This document shows positions 24,710 through 33,140 of a DNA stretch of 64,000 nt, one piece after another; the first letter of the stretch is position 1, and the number at the start of each line of letters is the position of its first letter. The stretch is taken from contig NZ_CAKAKH010000001.1 in the NCBI RefSeq assembly GCF_916618885.1, positions 1,475,005 to 1,539,004 on the forward strand, written 5' to 3'. The position numbers and the translations under genes were made by a program. The notes under the pieces were generated by a model. It had not been told where the DNA came from. It saw nothing but the letters and a program-made list of their open reading frames with translations, and ran no database searches. Origin of the DNA: Marinilactibacillus sp. Marseille-P9653. GTDB taxonomy: Bacteria; Bacillota; Bacilli; Lactobacillales; Carnobacteriaceae_A.

Positions 24710-25622
24710 ATTAGATGAAGCAAAAGATATATTGAATCAAATAGGAATGCCTATAAGGCAGCAATCTGATCTATGTGGATATGTTTTTCTTGCTCTTGCA
24801 GGTCTTAAAGAAGAAATGTCATGGGGAAATTCGAAAGCTGAGTGGATAAGAATACACGATATCATCGTATTTATTAATGATGAGTATGGAATAAAATATG
24901 CTGAAAATAGTCGAGAAACTATAAGGAAACAAGCTATTCACCACTTTAGAAATGCCGCGATTATTGAAGATAACGGAAAAGCAACCAATTCTCCTAACTA
25001 TAGATATAGACTTACTGAAGAAGCGTTAGAGTTAATTCAACAATACGATAATGAAAAATGGGTTGTTGCAATTGATGAGTTTCTAGATACTCATGATACA
25101 TTAGTAAGTATCTATTCATCTAAGAAAAAAATGACTAAAATGCCTGTAAAGATAAACAATAAGAAGTATACATTTTCAGCAGGAGCTCATAATCAATTAC
25201 AAAAAGATATAATTGAAGAATTCGCACCTAGATTTGCTCCTGACAGTATATGCTTATATGTAGGTGACACAATAAAAAAGGATTTAGTCAAAGAAGACTC
25301 TGCGTTTTATGAATTGAGCGTTGACATAACTTTGCATGATAAGTTGCCTGACGTAGTACTTTATCAAAAAGAAAATGACTGGATGTTTTTTATTGAATCA
25401 GTTACTTCAGTTGGACCAATGAGTCCTAAAAGGATTTTAGAAATTGAAGAAATGACGAAAGACTCTTCATTTGGAAAAATTTATGTAACCGCATTTCCTG
25501 ATTTTAAAACGTTTAAAAAGTTTTCAGAAGAGCTAGCATGGGAAACTGAAGTTTGGATTGCGGAAATGCCTGATCACATGATCCACTTGAATGGCGATAA
25601 ATTTCTCGGACCAAGGACATAG
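24702..25622 (+). CDS. BsuBI/PstI-family type II restriction endonuclease
   Basis: A 306-residue protein with an N-terminal winged-helix part (about residues 1-115) and a C-terminal nuclease domain. LPDVVL and FFIESV provide the Asp (about 217) and the Glu-x-Val (about 232-234) of a PD-(D/E)xK-type centre. The VGDTIKKDLV and ESVTSVGPMSPKRI blocks are typical of the BsuBI/PstI family, whose members cut CTGCAG. Translational overlap with the methylase indicates one operon. The exact recognition sequence remains to be tested. Confidence 0.87.
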   Translation: MTKLDEAKDILNQIGMPIRQQSDLCGYVFLALAGLKEEMSWGNSKAEWIRIHDIIVFINDEYGIKYAENSRETIRKQAIHHFRNAAIIEDNGKATNSPNYRYRLTEEALELIQQYDNEKWVVAIDEFLDTHDTLVSIYSSKKKMTKMPVKINNKKYTFSAGAHNQLQKDIIEEFAPRFAPDSICLYVGDTIKKDLVKEDSAFYELSVDITLHDKLPDVVLYQKENDWMFFIESVTSVGPMSPKRILEIEEMTKDSSFGKIYVTAFPDFKTFKKFSEELAWETEVWIAEMPDHMIHLNGDKFLGPRT

Positions 25623-25671
25623 ACGATAAAATATTTTACCTCTTTAATTAAAACAAATACTACTCAAGGAA

Positions 25672-26373
25672 GTGATTAATATAGACTTTATATCAAGCAT
25701 TATATTGGATATAGGGAAATTTGTATTAGGCTATATTGTAGGTAATTTTGGAAAGTTAAAAATCTTAACAAAGTCATTTTTCTTAAGAAAGAAAGATATA
25801 CGACTTAGTATGTCTTATATTTTTAGAATAAAAATAGGAAAAAAATACTTACTTATACGTGGCTCTAAGATTTCTCAATACCAGCCCGTAGGAGGGGTGT
25901 ATCAATATTATCAAAGTTTTAAAAGTTTGAAAAATACTTTAGGCGTTATTGATGACCGAAACTTTCATGATAATAATGATTTAAGGATTAATATTAAAGG
26001 GGAAAAGTTAAATCATTTTCTTAATTGGTTTGAATCAAGAGAAAATCGAGAAGTATCGGTTCATAGAGAATTTAGAGAAGAACTGATTGATACCGGCGTT
26101 CTTCCTACAGATGCTTTGATAGGTTTAAGTCCAGAGTTTATAAAACAGGAAAAATTAGGAATTAGATTCTCTACTCATTTTAATATAGATGAATTACTTG
26201 TATACGATATTTACGAAATTGAACTTGATGAAGAGTATAATCAGCTTCTCTTAGAAAAAATAAAAAAAGATAACTATTTAGTATTAGTAACTGCTGAAGA
26301 AATAAAGGCTAAAAGCTTTAACTTAAATGGCATTTCTACAGCAATTGGTGAACATGCTTTATTCATAATATAG
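25672..26373 (+). CDS. CBASS effector candidate: membrane-anchored NUDIX-domain protein
   Basis: A 233-residue protein. One hydrophobic helix at about residues 8-26 is followed by a NUDIX-like domain with the box core HREFREELIDTGVL (about 131-144). This corresponds to the SMODS-associated NUDIX proteins (Cap16-like TM-NUDIX effectors, from memory) encoded next to cyclic-oligonucleotide synthases. The NUDIX part is thought to sense the signal and the membrane part to disrupt the membrane. It lies 12 bases upstream of the CD-NTase gene. The only canonical start here (GTG, 25672) overlaps the ribosome site AAGGAAGTGAT. An ATA at 25681 is better placed, so the real start is uncertain. Confidence 0.78.
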   Translation: MINIDFISSIILDIGKFVLGYIVGNFGKLKILTKSFFLRKKDIRLSMSYIFRIKIGKKYLLIRGSKISQYQPVGGVYQYYQSFKSLKNTLGVIDDRNFHDNNDLRINIKGEKLNHFLNWFESRENREVSVHREFREELIDTGVLPTDALIGLSPEFIKQEKLGIRFSTHFNIDELLVYDIYEIELDEEYNQLLLEKIKKDNYLVLVTAEEIKAKSFNLNGISTAIGEHALFII

Positions 26374-26385
26374 AGGTGGGAAATA

Positions 26386-27843
26386 TTGATATTTGACATT
26401 AATGGGTACAAAAATTACTTGAATGAACTTATTAAAGAAATTGATGTTTCAGATACTGATTATGAAAACGCAGAAAGAAGTTACAAGTCACTTTCCAATT
26501 GGCTTCAAAGAGAACAATCTATTTTAAATAAATATGAACCTGATATTTTTATTCAGGGCTCATTTAAGCTTGGAACAGCAATAAACCCAATAACTGATGA
26601 AGGCAATTTTGATTTAGATATTGTTTGTAAACTCAACAAATTAGGTAGGAAAGATATCACTCAAAAAGAACTAAAAAAAGAACTTGGTACAGAGGTAATA
26701 AGCTATTCAGAAGCTAAAAGTATGAAGAATGATCCAAAAGATGGAAAGAGATGCTGGACGATTAATTACAGTGAAGGTTCAAAGTTTCATATAGATATAC
26801 TTCCCTGTATTTCAGAAACTAACTTGTACTCCGAAGATTTAGTTTATATCACTGATAAAAAAAATCCTTTTTTTAATACAGTAAGTTCTAACTGGGAAGT
26901 TAGTAATCCGAAAGGATATTATAAGTGGTTTCAAGAGGTATCTAAATACAATGAATACAGGGCTACATATGCAGAAGCTAGAGAAATGTCTATTGAAGAT
27001 ATTCCGATCTATAAGGTCAGGAATCCATTACAAAGAGTAATTCAATTATTAAAAAGGCATGCTGAGTATGCCTTTGAAACAAATCAAGAATATAAACCCT
27101 CTTCTATCGTAATTACAACATTGGCAGCGCAAGCCTTCAAAGACTATAGAGGTAATAATTCTTTATTTGATCTGTGGATTTATACATGCACCAATATAAA
27201 TGATTATTTAGTTGTCCACAATAATAAGTATTTTGTTACTAATCCTGCAAATGACAAAGAAAATTTCACAGAAAAATGGGAACATGATAATAAATACTAT
27301 GAAAATTATAAGAAATGGCATATTCAGCTCCTAAAAGATTTTGGAATTATGGATTCTGAGTTTGGACTCTTTGACGGTATTAAAATGAAAGAAAGTTTAA
27401 AAATAAACAAAAGAATAAACAGTACAGATCAAAACTCTTATAACATACCTCATAGAAGAAAACCTAACTGGGTAATGAGGGATGAGCAAGTTGTCACTAT
27501 TAAAGGGTTTAAGCGAAGAGATGGCTTCAGATATAGAGAGTTTAATAGTGGAGATATTGTAAATCCAAATTGGAATTTGAAATTTGAGATTTACACAGAA
27601 AACATTAGAAGCTTTGACATATTCTGGCAGGTAACAAATACAGGAAGTCAAGCTCGTAAAAAAAATTCTTTAAGAGGAGATTTTTATGATAGTGAGATTG
27701 AGGAAGGAAAAAGAGTTAGAAAAGAAGATGCATTATACGTAGGAAGTCATTTAGTTGAAGTATATATAGTGAAAAATGGTATTTGTTATGGTAAGAGCAA
27801 ACCTTTTTTAGTCAATATAAGTAACAATATATTTGTGTTTTGA
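26386..27843 (+). CDS. CBASS CD-NTase: cGAS/DncV-like nucleotidyltransferase with AGS-C domain
   Basis: A 485-residue SMODS-type nucleotidyltransferase that makes a cyclic oligonucleotide after phage infection. The GS motif is at about residues 58-59 (FIQGSFKLGT). The catalytic Asp residues are D76 and D78 (FDLDIV) and D137 (FHIDIL), all intact. After a helical middle, the C-terminal about 130 residues (RKPNW to PFLVNI) form an AGS-C sensor domain with conserved aromatic residues. The TTG start follows GAGGTGGG. No Cap2/Cap3 (E1/E2-JAB) or HORMA/TRIP13 genes are present, so this is a minimal type I arrangement. AT-rich and probably acquired. Confidence 0.88.
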   Translation: MIFDINGYKNYLNELIKEIDVSDTDYENAERSYKSLSNWLQREQSILNKYEPDIFIQGSFKLGTAINPITDEGNFDLDIVCKLNKLGRKDITQKELKKELGTEVISYSEAKSMKNDPKDGKRCWTINYSEGSKFHIDILPCISETNLYSEDLVYITDKKNPFFNTVSSNWEVSNPKGYYKWFQEVSKYNEYRATYAEAREMSIEDIPIYKVRNPLQRVIQLLKRHAEYAFETNQEYKPSSIVITTLAAQAFKDYRGNNSLFDLWIYTCTNINDYLVVHNNKYFVTNPANDKENFTEKWEHDNKYYENYKKWHIQLLKDFGIMDSEFGLFDGIKMKESLKINKRINSTDQNSYNIPHRRKPNWVMRDEQVVTIKGFKRRDGFRYREFNSGDIVNPNWNLKFEIYTENIRSFDIFWQVTNTGSQARKKNSLRGDFYDSEIEEGKRVRKEDALYVGSHLVEVYIVKNGICYGKSKPFLVNISNNIFVF

Positions 27844-28090
27844 AAAAACAAGATAAATTTTTAGATAATTACCTGAAATTAACAAGTAGGATTTTAAAAT
27901 AGGTTCCTATTACAATAAGCTAATGATATTAGTTGATTTCATTTGAACCTTCCATAAAATAGAGATCGCATTCGTAACTCTTTTTAATTTATTAGAAACA
28001 GCACGCCCATGCATTGCTTAATTTGGTAATCTAATTGACCTTCTTAGGAATCAAAGTCAATGAAATTTATTTTAATGGTAACCAGTCACT
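27844..28090 (+). other. Non-coding junction at the right edge of the defence island
   Basis: AT-rich, with no reading frame of note and no clear terminator or repeat. It separates the CD-NTase gene from a decapitated dehydrogenase and is the likely recombination junction. Confidence 0.5.
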
Positions 28091-28861
28091 TTGTTGATTT
28101 ATCAAGAACATATAATGGATTTTAATCTAATAAATTATGAAAACCAAAAACAAGGTCTTACGATGCAGATTGATAAATTAGACGTAACCGATCCTAAGGA
28201 CAGAGAAAAAGCCTGGAATTGGGACATTGATGTGCTAGTTAACAATGCAGCCATCAAAGAGGGAGGAGCAGTGGTTGATATCCCTGAAGATAACCTGCGC
28301 AATCAGTTTGATGTCAATGTTATTGGTCCAGTTTTATTAACACAAGGCTTTGCTCGTAAGATGATTGAAAAGAATAAAGGAAGAATTGTATTTGTTTCTT
28401 CTATATCAGGAATGATGGTTAATCCATTTTCCGGACCTTATTCTGCTTCTAAATACGCTACTGAAGCGTTAGTGAATACTCTTTCTCAGGAGCTACAAGA
28501 GTTTAATATAGAAGTTGCTACGATTAACCCAGGGCCGTATTTGACTGGATTCAACGACCGTGAAATGGAAGTTTGGAGAAGCTGGCAAGATGATGCCTCT
28601 AAGCGTGTATTCAATTACGAAGACATTGCCTTTCCATTTGAACAGTTCAACCCAGAAGAATTAATAGAAGGTGGACTTAAAGTCATCCTAGGAGAAACAA
28701 AATCTTATCGTAACGTAATACCTGAAAAGATGATTTCTCAAGTAAAAGAACAACAAGAATATCTGTGGAACAAAAAAACAGATGAAGCATTGGGCGAACG
28801 TCACCAGATGGTTCAAAAAGCCTATGACTTAGAACCTGAAACAAAAGCAGAAGACTACTAA
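28091..28861 (+). pseudogene. Short-chain dehydrogenase/reductase lacking its N-terminus
   Basis: The open frame has 256 codons, but recognisable SDR sequence starts only at about GLTMQIDKLDVTDP. The NNAA motif, catalytic Ser (FVSSISG), YxxxK (YSASK) and PG motif are intact. The first about 60 residues of a normal SDR, with the TGxxxGIG cofactor loop, are absent, so NAD(P) binding should be lost. The break coincides with the right edge of the AT-rich island. An alternative is a genuine short protein, but the missing cofactor loop argues against function. Confidence 0.75.
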
Positions 28862-28881
28862 GATAATTATATTAAAATTCA

Positions 28882-28920
28882 AACGGTGAATGCCTCTTTT
28901 GGAGGTACTCACCGTTTTTA
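28882..28920 (+). terminator. Terminator after the truncated dehydrogenase
   Basis: AACGGTGA..TGCCTC pairs with GAGGTA..TCACCGTT, followed by TTTTATT. Confidence 0.85.
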
Positions 28921-29737
28921 TTAAGAAGATATTTGCTCACCACGGTTCCCCCTTCACTCTTTTACGCTAGAGAGTAGGAGAGAGGGGCTGATAGTGGTAT
29001 ATGATAGAGTGCTTTTGGTTTAAGGAATGAATTCCTTTTGTAACGCTTTCAAAAAATAATGGATTTCGTTACATTTTAATACCATGATTTGCAAGCTTTC
29101 CTTATTGATCTATTAATGATTTGATCTTAAAATAGAATTTGTTTGATTTTATGCTGTTTTAAACTATTAATGATAATCCATTGGATCTAATCATAAAAGC
29201 ATATATATAAAAGCAATAATATACTTTTAGGTAAATTTCAGCAATTTTTTAATAACTTTAGTTCCAATTGCTTAATTAAAGTCATTTACTATAAACTGAT
29301 TTGTAAATGTTTTTAATATCTATAAATAGCAATCAACTAGTCATTAATTGTAGAAATAATGATTATCAAGCACAGATATAGAGTAATAAGAATAATCTAC
29401 TAGGAATGAATATGAATAAGAGTTGAGTCGGATTAAACATTCTGCAGAGCTAATTAAGCTTGGATATGGTTCTCTAAATATATGTGTATGCTTGTAAAAA
29501 CAAGAATACATGATTCAAAAGTAACGGAGCATAACTCTTAGATTAAATTAGGTATTATTTAACAATAAATAGGGTATTTAATAATATGATGATTTTCCAA
29601 GCCATAGACTCTTAAATTTTTATATTAGTTTACATAATATATATTATACAAAGTAGAATATATGAAATAAAGTCTCTTCTCAATCGGTTTAAATTGAAAT
29701 CCAATTGAAATTCAATCTAGACTGTTTAATCCTTACA
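28921..29737. other. Gene-free AT-rich stretch of about 0.8 kb
   Basis: All frames are closed at short intervals on both strands. I see no RNA gene, array or convincing repeat, only scattered A/T runs. It may be decayed accessory DNA next to the defence island. Confidence 0.6.
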
Positions 29738-30262
29738 TTAATCCACCCAAGCTTGGGAAATATCATCCCATCCCAATATGGATTCCTCTAAATTTTTTCC
29801 AGAGATCGATAATTGTTTTGAGTCTAAATATTTCCCGCCAAGTTTTTCATAAAATTTTACAGCTTTATTTGCTGCTAATACTTGTACAAGCATTTTCTTA
29901 TGATTCAGTCTCAATAAATCATCCATTAAATGACTCACAAGTTTTTTACCTAGTTGATTTCCTTGATATCCTTCAAGTATGTATATCGCGTGAATTTCAC
30001 AATCGTAATCTCGATACGTATCGATCAATCGGTTTTGACCACCAGTTATGTATCCTGCGATTTGATTGCTATCGTCAATAGCTACATAACTAATTGGGCT
30101 GTTTTCTATAAAGTAAGTTTGAAACCTATCTGTATAGAAATCGTAATTCATCTTATTTAGAAAATCATCTGGCACAATCCCTTTATATGTAGTTTTCCAA
30201 CTATCTACTTGCACTTTTGCAATCTGAGCTGCGTCTTCTGCCCTAGTCTTACGTATATACAC
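29738..30262 (-). CDS. GNAT-family N-acetyltransferase
   Basis: A 174-residue GNAT protein. Motif A (YILEGYQGNQLGKKLVSHLM) carries the Q-x-x-G-x-G/L acetyl-CoA loop. Motif B is in the LVQVLAANKAVKFYEKLGG region. The substrate is unknown, as for most GNATs of this type. The GTG at 30262 is chosen because the in-frame GTG nine bases earlier lies within the AGGGAGTGAT ribosome site. It is last in a minus-strand run of small genes. Confidence 0.85.
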   Translation of the reverse strand: MYIRKTRAEDAAQIAKVQVDSWKTTYKGIVPDDFLNKMNYDFYTDRFQTYFIENSPISYVAIDDSNQIAGYITGGQNRLIDTYRDYDCEIHAIYILEGYQGNQLGKKLVSHLMDDLLRLNHKKMLVQVLAANKAVKFYEKLGGKYLDSKQLSISGKNLEESILGWDDISQAWVD

Positions 30263-30284
30263 ATTAATCACTCCCTCTAGTTTT

Positions 30285-30536
30285 TCAATTCATCAATCCT
30301 TGTACTAATTTCTGAATCGAATACATCATGATCATCATGCCAAATATACCGATAAATAAGAATAAATATGAGCCTTCAACATATATCATACACATGGTAG
30401 ATGCTAAAAAACCAAAAATCGCTCCTAAAATATATATTACTCTTTTTCCGGAGAATTTAGGATTAGTTTGTTCAAATTCTTCACCAGTACTTTTCAAATC
30501 AGATATTTCCTTAAACTTTTTCAATAGTTCATTCAT
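30285..30536 (-). CDS. Small membrane protein (83 residues), hypothetical
   Basis: A charged N-terminal 30 residues is followed by two hydrophobic helices (about residues 33-51 and 56-76). No family is recognised. Its start overlaps the end of a frameshifted small membrane protein gene upstream (ATGAATGA), suggesting translational coupling. Confidence 0.65.
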   Translation of the reverse strand: MNELLKKFKEISDLKSTGEEFEQTNPKFSGKRVIYILGAIFGFLASTMCMIYVEGSYLFLFIGIFGMMIMMYSIQKLVQGLMN

Positions 30537-30718
30537 TCTTGTTAGTCACAACCTTTTTTAAAATATAATCTATCGCCATACCAACTAGAAATCCGATTAA
30601 ACCACCCAAAAGGATTCTTGGAATTGTATTTAAGTTATCAGTTGGTATGAACTCAAATATCGTAACGATTATTATTGGCATGACTATGAAATAAATCCAG
30701 TTTCTTTTTTTTGGTCAT
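30529..30718 (-). pseudogene. Small membrane protein gene frameshifted in an A8 tract
   Basis: The start at 30718 (MTKKKKLD...) closes quickly. Removing one A from the run of eight (plus-strand T8 at about 30705-30712) gives a continuous protein of about 62 residues: MTKKRNWIYFIVMPIIIVTI, then GLIGFLVGMAIDYILKKVV, with two membrane helices. As the sequence stands, only the last 50 residues (from an ATG at 30681) are open. It is either a real frameshift, a slippage-prone phase-variable tract, or an assembly error. Confidence 0.65.
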
Positions 30719-30809
30719 TTGTAAACATTCCTTTCAGAAATAATGAAAACCTAAGCTAAGATGAAGGTTCTACTTATTCCATTCATTTATATATATTCAA
30801 ATTATCACT

Positions 30810-31025
30810 TTATTCAAATAATTTAAAAAGATCTACGTCAAACCTCATTGAAAAGTAAAGTAATCCAATGATCACAAGTATGAAGACTATAATAATGAGA
30901 AAAACAAGCGCAAAGCCACCTGCACACGAGAAGCCTTTACTTCCATAGAGTTCGGTTTCCTCTTCCTCACTTAATTCAATTCTGCGGAACTTCTCTTCTT
31001 TATTCTTTTTTGAATGACCAATCAT
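30810..31025 (-). CDS. Small single-pass membrane protein, hypothetical
   Basis: A 71-residue protein. A charged, glutamate-rich N-terminus (about residues 1-33) is followed by one long hydrophobic helix (about 36-60) and a short acidic tail. Not recognised. GGAGAG precedes the ATG. It lies downstream of the ABC-transporter genes on the same strand and may be part of that transcript. Confidence 0.6.
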   Translation of the reverse strand: MIGHSKKNKEEKFRRIELSEEEETELYGSKGFSCAGGFALVFLIIIVFILVIIGLLYFSMRFDVDLFKLFE

Positions 31026-31123
31026 TACTAAAGCTCTCCTAAATGAATCATAGTTTTTTAGTTCTAAAGGCGCTATTTGGAATCTAACATCATCTTATCT
31101 ATGTTTATTAGTCTCTAAAAAAT

Positions 31124-32026
31124 CTACTGATTATAAAATTCTTCGTACCATTCTGCTGTTCCTATTTGACCAATCGTAACGTTCAGGATATTCTGATCGA
31201 TAAAAAACTGGATCCAATCATTGATTTCGATTTTTTCAAGAGATTTTAACGGGATTGCTACAATTTTTCCAGCGATATACTGAGTGTTTTCTGGAAAGTC
31301 TTTTACTGCTTTCAATTCATCATACTTGGGTTTATTCAAATGTATTTTAATATAGGACTGGTTGATTTTGTCTACTTCACCTTCCCTTGTTTCCAGTAAG
31401 ATATGGCCATCTCTGAAGAATAGAATCCGGTTAGCATACAGATCCAAATTATCTAGTAAATGCGAGGCAATCAAAATGACTTTTCCTCGTCTTTTTAGTT
31501 CAATAAGCTCATTTGTCAGCAGTGTTACATTATCAGGATCGAGCCCGTTCATAACTTCATCCATTAGCATGATCTCTGTATCCGCAGCGAGCAGCATCGC
31601 AAAGGCTAACCTCTGACGCATCCCAAGGGAATAGGTTCCTACCGGCTTTTTAACATAATGCGTCATGTTCAAGGATTCAATGATGTCGTCTATACTAGTC
31701 ACCTTCCCTTTCCACATTTTGGCATACAACTTCATATGTTCGTAGCCGCTTAGTTCTGCATATAAGTCATTTAATTCGGGCAAAAAGGACAGGTACTCGT
31801 GCATCTTGATTTCCTGCTTTTTGGATCGATAGCCATACTGATCTAAAATGGTTACCTCTCCTGCATCTGGTGTAAGAAAATTCATAATGATATTCAGTAA
31901 AGTGGACTTACCTGTTCCATTCGGTGCAACGAGTCCAATGATTTCTCCACTATGCGCTTCAAAGCTGACTTCTTTTAAAATGTCTTTTTCTCCAAAAGAC
32001 TTGAACACTTGATTGATCTTCAGCAT
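31124..32026 (-). CDS. ABC transporter ATP-binding protein
   Basis: The ATPase of an ABC-2-type exporter, 300 residues. Walker A is APNGTGKST (about residues 34-42), the signature is the atypical SLGMRQR, and Walker B is IMLMDEVMNGLD. The C-terminal about 80 residues are an extra domain common in exporters of this type. The second ATG (32026) is taken because the first (32035) directly abuts AGGAGG. It works with the two membrane genes immediately upstream. The cargo is unknown. Confidence 0.88.
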   Translation of the reverse strand: MLKINQVFKSFGEKDILKEVSFEAHSGEIIGLVAPNGTGKSTLLNIIMNFLTPDAGEVTILDQYGYRSKKQEIKMHEYLSFLPELNDLYAELSGYEHMKLYAKMWKGKVTSIDDIIESLNMTHYVKKPVGTYSLGMRQRLAFAMLLAADTEIMLMDEVMNGLDPDNVTLLTNELIELKRRGKVILIASHLLDNLDLYANRILFFRDGHILLETREGEVDKINQSYIKIHLNKPKYDELKAVKDFPENTQYIAGKIVAIPLKSLEKIEINDWIQFFIDQNILNVTIGQIGTAEWYEEFYNQ

Positions 32027-32045
32027 ATTTTGCATCCTCCTAACA

Positions 32046-33140
32046 TTAAATAATCGCTCTTACTCTATTAAATCGACTAACTAGGAACATTCGGAAAAAG
32101 GTTGAAGGAAATAAATCGACATTTGAAAAGTAACCAATGCCTCTTATATAGTATAGCCTTTCTGTGAAAATGACTGCGAGTCCGACTAATAGATTGAAGT
32201 ATTCATTTTTCAGTAGCAGACTACACAAGATGATAAATCGAGTAAATAAATAGGCAATTACGAGTATCAATGCGATGGCTTGTAGATAGAAAAGACAGAT
32301 TGAAATGGTATAGAAGTTTTCTTCAAGTAGTATCGGACCATTAAATACGATTACGGGGATTGAAAAACTTCCAAAGCCTTCTTTTAGAGCAACTATACTC
32401 AACCCAAGCAGAAAGATAGAAAAACTAACGATACTGAAAGTGGTTATTACAACAGCTGTTTTAACCCAGAGTTTTTGCTCAAATGACAGTGGAAAACTAC
32501 TGACTAATGAGAGGTGGTTACGATCCTTTGTTACGATATCAATAGAGAAAATCACCACTAGACTGATCAGTGCGATGGGGACAATACTTGAATTCCATGC
32601 TCGAATGCCTGTCTGAAGAGCTGTGCGCTCCTCAAGAACAGCTGGTGTTATCCTTGTCCCTTTATCTACATAAGCACTATAGCGCGTAGCGGTGCTTAAA
32701 TACCAATAGCGACCTTCTTGTAATGGGTACTGCTGGCCAATTCCGTAATAAGCCGTATTATAAGAAAGAAACTCTGGGCTTGAAAAGATCCACTGGTCCT
32801 CATATCGATACCATTCAGCCGTCGCTCTTGTATAGGCAGCAAAGTCTTTTTGCTCTAATGCATCTAAACGTGTTTCATTAAGTTCAACAAGTGGTGGAAA
32901 ATAACTTAAAGCAAACGCCGCTCCAGAACTGGTGCCTTCTCCTCTGTAGTTTTCTAACCAATGACTCATTTCATCATAGTCTTGTTGTACGTTTACTGCA
33001 TCTACTCTTTCATCCGGTTGATAATTCGGTTCAATAACAAATACATAATACAGTGTCGTAATCAGCAAAAGAATGATTGCCGCAAGATTCTTTTTATTGC
33101 GAATGATGCTGTTTAATTCAAAGAAATAAAAGGCCCTCAT
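32046..33140 (-). CDS. ABC-2-type transporter permease, subunit 1
   Basis: A 364-residue membrane protein. An N-terminal helix (about residues 16-34) is followed by a large extracytoplasmic loop rich in Tyr/Trp (about 35-185), then about five membrane helices in the C-terminal half. This topology is typical of ABC-2 permeases of lactic acid bacteria. It overlaps the upstream permease gene by 4 bases and is followed by the ATPase. The two permeases probably form a heterodimer. Confidence 0.8.
   Translation of the reverse strand: MRAFYFFELNSIIRNKKNLAAIILLLITTLYYVFVIEPNYQPDERVDAVNVQQDYDEMSHWLENYRGEGTSSGAAFALSYFPPLVELNETRLDALEQKDFAAYTRATAEWYRYEDQWIFSSPEFLSYNTAYYGIGQQYPLQEGRYWYLSTATRYSAYVDKGTRITPAVLEERTALQTGIRAWNSSIVPIALISLVVIFSIDIVTKDRNHLSLVSSFPLSFEQKLWVKTAVVITTFSIVSFSIFLLGLSIVALKEGFGSFSIPVIVFNGPILLEENFYTISICLFYLQAIALILVIAYLFTRFIILCSLLLKNEYFNLLVGLAVIFTERLYYIRGIGYFSNVDLFPSTFFRMFLVSRFNRVRAII

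Noticed and set aside
26386-27843. Reading the CD-NTase as a poly(A) polymerase or tRNA CCA-adding enzyme
   Set aside because: The GS-DxD-D pattern is shared, but the C-terminal AGS-C-like domain, the neighbouring TM-NUDIX gene and the defence context fit a SMODS CD-NTase, and no RNA-binding head domain is visible.
29038-29053. TGTAACGCTTTCAA as a catabolite-response (cre) site
   Set aside because: One base is missing from the consensus core (WTGNAANCG), and it lies in a gene-free stretch with no target.
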